From assembly GCF_030052815.1 (NCBI RefSeq), contig NC_079507.1, positions 58,903,119-58,967,118 on the forward strand: a stretch of DNA of 64,000 nucleotides, written 5' to 3'. The stretch comes from Hevea brasiliensis (Eukaryota; Streptophyta; Magnoliopsida; Malpighiales; Euphorbiaceae). Position numbers and translations under genes: made by a program. The notes under the pieces are model-generated. The model was not told the origin of the DNA. It ran no database searches and worked only from the letters and a program-made list of their open reading frames with translations. How positions within the stretch are numbered: position 1 is the first letter of the stretch; the number at the start of each line of letters is the position of its first letter. Positions 58,413 to 64,000 of this stretch are shown here, piece after piece.

Positions 58413-58862
58413 TGAGGAAGCCAAGTGAAAAGGAGAAGACTGTTTTAGGAGTAAATAGAGTTGCAGTAGTAGAACTCATAGGGACTGTTTCTTTGAATTT
58501 ATCTTCTAGACATGTGTTGGAATTAAATGATACTGTTTATGTTCCTTCTTCAAGGAGAAATTTAATTTCCAGTTCTATTTTAGATAAGTGTGGTTATGTG
58601 TTTCTTCAGGGCAATGGAAAATTTATTATTTATTTTAAATATGATATTGTTGGTTCCGTTGTTTTATGCAATGGTTTATACATGTTGAATTTAAATTCAG
58701 TTCGTTTTCAATATGTTGATGTTCCTATCTAAGTTATTATTGGGCCCAAAAGTCAAAGAGTTAAAGAGAACTCTTCAATGTTATGGCATAGACGTTTGGG
58801 TCACATTTCTAGGGAAAGATTAGAAAGGATGGTTAAACAAGGTGTCTTGCATAATCTGAATT
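58412..58862 (+). pseudogene. copia protease / GAG-pre-integrase start, truncated by insertion
   Basis: Open for 106 codons, with VLELNDTVYVPSSRRNLISS (the segment after the protease). A short shift leads to SMLWHRRLGHISRERLERMV (GAG-pre-integrase, HxxxxGH type). It is cut at 58862 by the TGTAACAACT end of the next element. Confidence 0.8.
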
Positions 58863-61389
58863 TGTAACAACTAGAAAAAAAAAAAAAAAAGAAAAGAAGA
58901 TTTGATTGTTGGCGTGTGACAATGGGTTTCCACTGTCACTGCCAACATTTAAAAAAAAAAAAAAAAAAATTTCAAAAAACGGGAGGAGGAACCCCCCCCC
59001 CCCATTCTCTATTTTCTCTCCTCTCCTTCCCTCTCTTCTTCTTCTTTCTTTTTCCGGTGACCGGCCGGCAACCTCCCGAGCAGCTCCCCACCTAGCCAGC
59101 GACCCTCCGGCGACAGCCAGACCACCAGAAACGGCGACAAGAGAGGGAGAAGAGAGAGAAAACGCGCGCACAGTGGGCAGCGGCTTTCCGGCGTGATTCC
59201 GGCTTCATCCGACGTCCGATCGAGGCGATTCAGGTGGCGTTGGAAAACTTGTTCCGAGAGCTTTCTTTTGATACCAATTTTGCAACAAATGGAGGTCGGA
59301 TGAGTGAGATAGGGAGGAGAGAAGTTTCGGGTTTTTCAAGCTTTTTCGTCAGATCTACGACGATCTGACCGTTGGATCGACGATCCGAGACCACATATGG
59401 ATTGAGGAAGAGGAAAGGAACATGATGGTATGATCAGATCCGGCAAATGTCGCCGGCGACCGGCTGCCGACCACCGTGCGCGGTGGTTCCGGCGGTGGCT
59501 CCGGTGGGCTATGGAGATGATTCAACTTCCAGAGGCTTCCTCGTAAATTTTTGGAATTTTTGAGACACAGATAAACTTCGGGTAAGACTATTTTCATTAT
59601 TTCGCTGTCTGTGGAGCATAAATACAGTGTTTCTTAAACAGGAAAAAATTGGAGAAAAATTCTAAGAAAAATATATGATGAAAGTAAAATTATTTGGAGA
59701 TATTCTATGGTGTTGAATTTTTGAGTGATTGTAGAATATTTTTGAGAAATATGGATGGATTTTAATTAGATTTTTAGCATATGGGCATATAAGATTGTTT
59801 GAAATTAAGATGTTTAAATTTTATATGATTGGTTGAAACTTGAGGATGGAGGTTTAAATATGTGAATATTAAATTGGGTTAAATTAAGAATATGTTAGCT
59901 GTTCAAAACTTATGGAATTGAGTAAAATTCTTGAATAAAATATTCAAGGGTGACTAGAAAATTACAATTCATTTTGCAATAGCCTTATAATATTATTAAG
60001 GACCGCGGGGCAAAATTTTAGAATTTTTAGAGCTTGTTTGAGTGGATTTTTAAAAAATGTCAATTATAGGGACTAAAATGTAATTTTTAAGATTTTGAGT
60101 ATCGTCTTATTTGGAGGGCCCAGGAGGAGCCATGTGATATTGATGAGATGTGATTGTAGAAATTGAGAATTTAGAAGTGTTATTTGAGCCTTTTTACAGG
60201 TTGGGTAGGTCCCAGGTATAGGGGAAATTTTGCCGGATTTCCAACATGAATTAGGCTGTCTATTGCCTCTTTAGAGTTTTATCTTAACTTAGTACTAATA
60301 AAATTTATAATTTAATTATTAGGTGATCGAGGTCAGCTATTTTTCTGCATCCAGCAGCCACAATAGTCATCGGTGTACTGTGAGTAAAATATTAATTTTA
60401 ATTGTAATTTCGATATTATTATATGTTCAGGCATGCCCATGCATCACTTATATGTATGTATCTATGTAGTTAAACTCTAGGCACATTTTATGTTGCATTC
60501 ATAACTGTGAAAGTGTCATGTGTGTTGTTGTGGTAATTTGGAGCAGTGTGCGTGCGTTGGCGTGCGTGTGATGTGGTGTCGACTATGGATAGGACGGGTA
60601 GACACGGCTTCAGATCTTCGCTAGGACCCGATCCTTCGGGGTAGACACGGCTTGAGTTCTTCGCTGGGACCCCGATTTGGTTATTAAGTGGAAGTCCGAG
60701 CTGAGTTCTTGCCGCATGTTGGAATTAAGAGAGCTGTATAGGGGATCAGCTCCCATATATATTATGATTGATATTACTGGGTGCGTGAATGCTCCAAATT
60801 ACCTTTTTGCTGTTATGATGTGAAAATGTTGCCGATGTTGCATTTCACTCTTCAGGGTGCATTAGCTTTAGATAGTTATAGAGATTATGGTTAAAATTGA
60901 TATTTTACTCTCTGAGTCGAACGCTCACTCCTGTTCAATATTTTTCCAGGCCACAGGAGGAGACATTTTTCAGAATAACGTGTCCCTTTCCTCATAGGTT
61001 ATGAAAAGATTACTTAACTGTATTATTATTATCTAAATTTGTAATTTAGAACTCCGCATGTACTAGTAGTAGCATTAATCCTGTCAGGAATTGCATGAAC
61101 TTAAGTTTTTGTATTAACAAATGAAAAATTTTTATGGGTTTTAAATAGTTTGTAAATGGTGTAACAGGGTTGAGCTGAGCTCCCCTAATTTCAGTTCTGA
61201 TAATTACTGGATTAAGTCGGCCCGAAATAAAATTATAACAGTTTGATTTAAATTATTTTATATGCAAATTGGGCCTAAATTGTGGGCCTGGTGATGGATT
61301 TGAGAACAGTAAGGCTTACTACGCGCCTCGGGAGCTTTATGCCGGCCTAGGTCCTAGTGCCGGTCCGGCCCATAGGTTGGGTCGTGACA
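58863..61389 (+). repeat. Long LTR of the Tekay/Del-like element
   Basis: 2527 bp with TG...CA ends. Contains a tract of nine or more C's near 58992, a GC-rich segment, and two copies of GTAGACACGGCTT near 60600 and 60640 followed by related CTTCGCTRGGACC sequence. Short open frames in the GC-rich part are not credible genes. Confidence 0.75.
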
Positions 61390-62704
61390 AAGTTGGTATC
61401 AGAGCTTAGGCTCTAGATTCATGGGAAATAATATAATTGGGAGTGTAAAAGGAGTCTTGTTAGGATGTTACATGCGGAGTATAGGATTCTGTTTCGTCTT
61501 TTTCTGTAATTCTTTGTTTCTAGATTCTGCGTTATACCTCGGGAAATATAAAAGTGCCTCAATTAGTGTCTTGATTTTCGTGGAGTACACAGAAATGTGA
61601 AATAGAGTTAGTAGACATGTGAGGTCTATTATGAGGATACGTACTCCAAGAAATGCTATATTTTTATCAGTACGGGTTTAAATGGTGTGCCCATTTCGTG
61701 TAAGACACGAGTAATAAAAGTGAGTCTTAAAAGTACAGTTGCCCTAGATAAGGATGAGGATACCACTGCTGGCAGTCATCAGTAGATGACCCAGTCAGAA
61801 TAAGTTTGCGATAATAGAAGATTCAGGAGAGATAAGAAATTAGGAGACCTAGTCTGCCAGGACGTATCGTAGTAACTATACAATGTTCTCGATGTCTGCT
61901 CTGTAAGCTGCAGATTACAGTACCAACATGAGATTATTGTGAAGAGCTGCATGCATCCCCGTGGTGCTCCATAATGAGGGTGTTTGAGATGGCTTCTGTT
62001 TTGGTACAGTTATGCCAAAACAGAGTTCTATGTTTGTGGAGGAGTTGCGAACTCCTGGTTAGGAGTCTAGAGTTAGAATATTGAAAGGTCACAGTTGGGT
62101 GATAACTAGAGTCAGTAACTCAGTTACCCTAGCATGAGCCAGAGTTACAATAAGAATTGCCATCAGACCAGAGGTTTCAGATTAGTTGCAAAGCAAAGGT
62201 GACACCTATAGAGTGAGATTATCTAGTATTCAGTATGGAATTTTGGATGGTTTTTGCAGTATGACAAACATTTTGCTTAGAGCTTAGTGAGAATAGTATA
62301 CCTTGTGTGTATCAGTATGGAATAAAGTACAACCCTACTACCTAGGGAAGGTCGGAACTATGAATTGATGATTCACAGAGCTATAATATGATGAAAGAGT
62401 CATTAATTTGACATGGTTTGCGCAAGGTGGTAAATGTAGTACCTTTGTTACAGTAAGTTAGGGTATAGTCCTATCTTTTCAGAAGGGATCGAAGGTTATT
62501 ATTAATAATGGTGACTAACAAAATAGTGCCCCAGATGGAACTGTAGAGTGTGGTAGAGAGTAGTTGGCTCGGGTATCCTGCAGAGGATACAAGTTCCATT
62601 ATAGGAATTATATATAATCAGATCACGATGGATGTAAATCCTTTGAATTGGATGACGGGTTTGGGTGCCCGGAATCTTAAGTTTTGGCTAATTGAGTAAA
62701 CATG

Positions 62705-62705
<1 letters not shown>

Positions 62706-62797
<92 letters not shown>
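62706..62797. repeat. (AAT)n microsatellite, about 30 units
   Basis: About 92 bp of uninterrupted AAT inside the interior of the Tekay/Del-like element. It gives a poly-leucine frame on minus that is an artefact. A likely length polymorphism. Confidence 0.95.
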
Positions 62798-62802
<5 letters not shown>

Positions 62803-64000
62803 AAGTAAAATTACTGCAGAATCAGTTCTCGAAATAGTAAAGATATTATGTAAACTAAAGGATAAGAATAGAAATCATACAATAAAGGTATGACTGCAAT
62901 TTCCTGAGTCCTTTTCTAACTTCATATTGTTCAAGACAATAGTATAATCTAATTATAATAGTGTTAAGAGAAATAAATTAGCGAAGATAAGTTATAGAAG
63001 GCCAATGGATAGAGAAAGTGCAGAATGAAGGTTTGGACAATTGATTGCAAATGCAATGTAATCTAAATGCTAGTGGAAGTACTAGCTAGAGTGGTCAAAG
63101 GACCAAATCTGAGTAGCACAGACATATGATAACGTGGTAGAGACTCTGAAAGATATAGTTAGCAAGTACAGCTGTCAGTTAGGAAGAAGAATGGAACCAG
63201 GGATAGAATAGTTAAGTTCTATTTTGGGTAAGACAAAAGAAATAAATGAAAGGACAATCTGAAGGGGGCATAATAAAAGGAACAAAGTTAAGATATAGGG
63301 TAAGCTAATTGTTATTATTGGCAAGGTGAATGACAAGGATGGAGAACTCAAAATGGGACCATATTAGTGAGAATAGTGATAGAGGTGTGGAATCTAGTAA
63401 TGTGATACTCATAGCATGATGTAGTTGAGGTAGTGTCAGGAGCTAAATTATAGAGCTTGGAGTTTCATGATTGGATCATACTCTATCTATTCTCTATTTC
63501 TAAAGTGAAGTGGATAGCAATGGGGCAATATTCTTTTAACTAGTTAACAGTATCAAGAAGATTAGGCGAGGAATATAATAATAATGAGCAAAAGCTAGAA
63601 GGTGTGCAATGATATTGCGGATTATCTAATTAGGAAGAGAAAAAGAAGTTAGTAAGTAGTAAGTTGAATAAAAGTTAATCTAAAGGATCGAATAGGTATG
63701 ATGAGTGGAAAGAATTATAGATAATGACACATAGGCTTTAGGTTAGACTTTTGAGATAGTGAGAAGGTAGTTAGAGGTTCGTTATGAATGTCAGGCAAAC
63801 GTCTTTAGTGTGATCAACAGAATCACTTTGCAATGAAGCAATAACGACAGGACAACAGTAGGGGTAGAATGAGAAGTGACAAGTATAGGTGGTTATAAAT
63901 CACTAGAAAGTTCAAGGATCAAATTAATGACCATAGCTAATAATGGAATTAGTGTTGGAAGAATCTATTAGTAAGAGAAATCTTTCAGGAATCAACAAAA

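Larger units (their letters stand above)
56199..58862 (+). mobile_element. Ty1/copia element, 5' part (LTR, PBS, gag, start of pol)
   Basis: The LTR is 56199-56491 (TGTTAGACTC...TTTTTAACA), followed by the tRNA-Met primer-binding site TGGTATCAGAGCC (56494-56506). Gag follows from 57465. Pol begins with a protease/GAG-pre-integrase stretch and stops at 58862, where the Ty3-type element is inserted. The 3' part and second LTR lie beyond the window, on the far side of that insertion. Confidence 0.88.
58863..64000 (+). mobile_element. Ty3-type element with long LTR (Tekay/Del-like), runs off the window
   Basis: A 2527-bp LTR (58863-61389) starts TGTAACAACT and ends GGGTCGTGACA. It is followed three bases later by a primer-binding site, TTGGTATCAGAGC (61393-61405). 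Long LTRs with this end and PBS fit the Tekay/Del chromoviruses. The LTR contains a GC-rich stretch (58980-59560), unlike its neighbours. The 2.6 kb of interior in the window shows no gag frame: no ORF above 60 codons except a repeat artefact. The interior is therefore heavily decayed or the element is a non-coding derivative. The 3' LTR and right target site lie outside the window; the left flank is GAATT. Confidence 0.75.

Noticed and set aside
62618..62800. Poly-leucine frame on minus
   Set aside because: Caused by the (AAT)n microsatellite.

Overview
The window is AT-rich nuclear DNA of a flowering plant. It has intron-bearing genes with GT/AG junctions, a CLE signalling-peptide gene, a major-latex-protein (MLP/Bet v 1) gene pair, and a dense load of plant-type mobile elements: Athila-type and Tekay/Del-like Ty3, Ty1/copia, an L1 LINE with C-terminal RNase H, a Cassandra element, TRIMs, MITEs and a SINE. 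A eudicot is likely. The species cannot be fixed from sequence alone.

Layout. 1-6.3 kb: an intact MLP-like gene (minus strand) among small insertions, namely a Cassandra solo LTR with 5S rRNA-like sequence, a hAT-type MITE, a TRIM inside an older retroposed sequence, and a tRNA-derived SINE. 6.3-12.1 kb: one 5.8-kb element with TGTCG/CGACA termini and a 5-bp target duplication (CCCTT). It carries a retroelement-like ORF with three stop codons, subterminal GATCGG motifs that change orientation between its ends, and no LTR pair. It is the least explained object here. 12.7-14.4 kb: a duplicate of the MLP gene whose first exon is split by a second TRIM. 16.6-17.5 kb: a decayed EamA-type transporter pseudogene.

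17.5-39.4 kb is a nest of insertions. An L1 LINE (TSD AAGTGATAAACAACTT) is split by a copia element, which is split inside its reverse-transcriptase YVDD-like motif by an Athila-type element (TSD CACAA). One copia LTR also holds a Mutator-type MITE (TSD AAACTTGATC). LTR divergence, about 7% for copia and under 1% for Athila by eye, agrees with the nesting order.

39.4-56.2 kb is the gene-bearing part. It holds a CLE16/17-like peptide gene (minus strand, 45.4-45.7 kb) and a seven-exon gene for a 249-residue multipass membrane protein with the CREST-superfamily residues SxxxH, D and HxxxH (49.0-54.0 kb). Introns of the latter hold an RTE-type LINE fragment, a degenerate duplicate of part of exon 5, and a Mutator-type MITE. 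The rest is AT-rich spacer with microsatellites.

56.2-64 kb: a copia element (LTR, primer-binding site, gag, start of pol) interrupted by a Ty3-type element with a 2.5-kb LTR. That element's visible interior has essentially no coding capacity, and both elements run off the window.

The genes do not form a pathway. The genes that look intact are MLP-1, the CLE peptide and the CREST-type protein. Most of the remainder is a record of successive transposition and decay.
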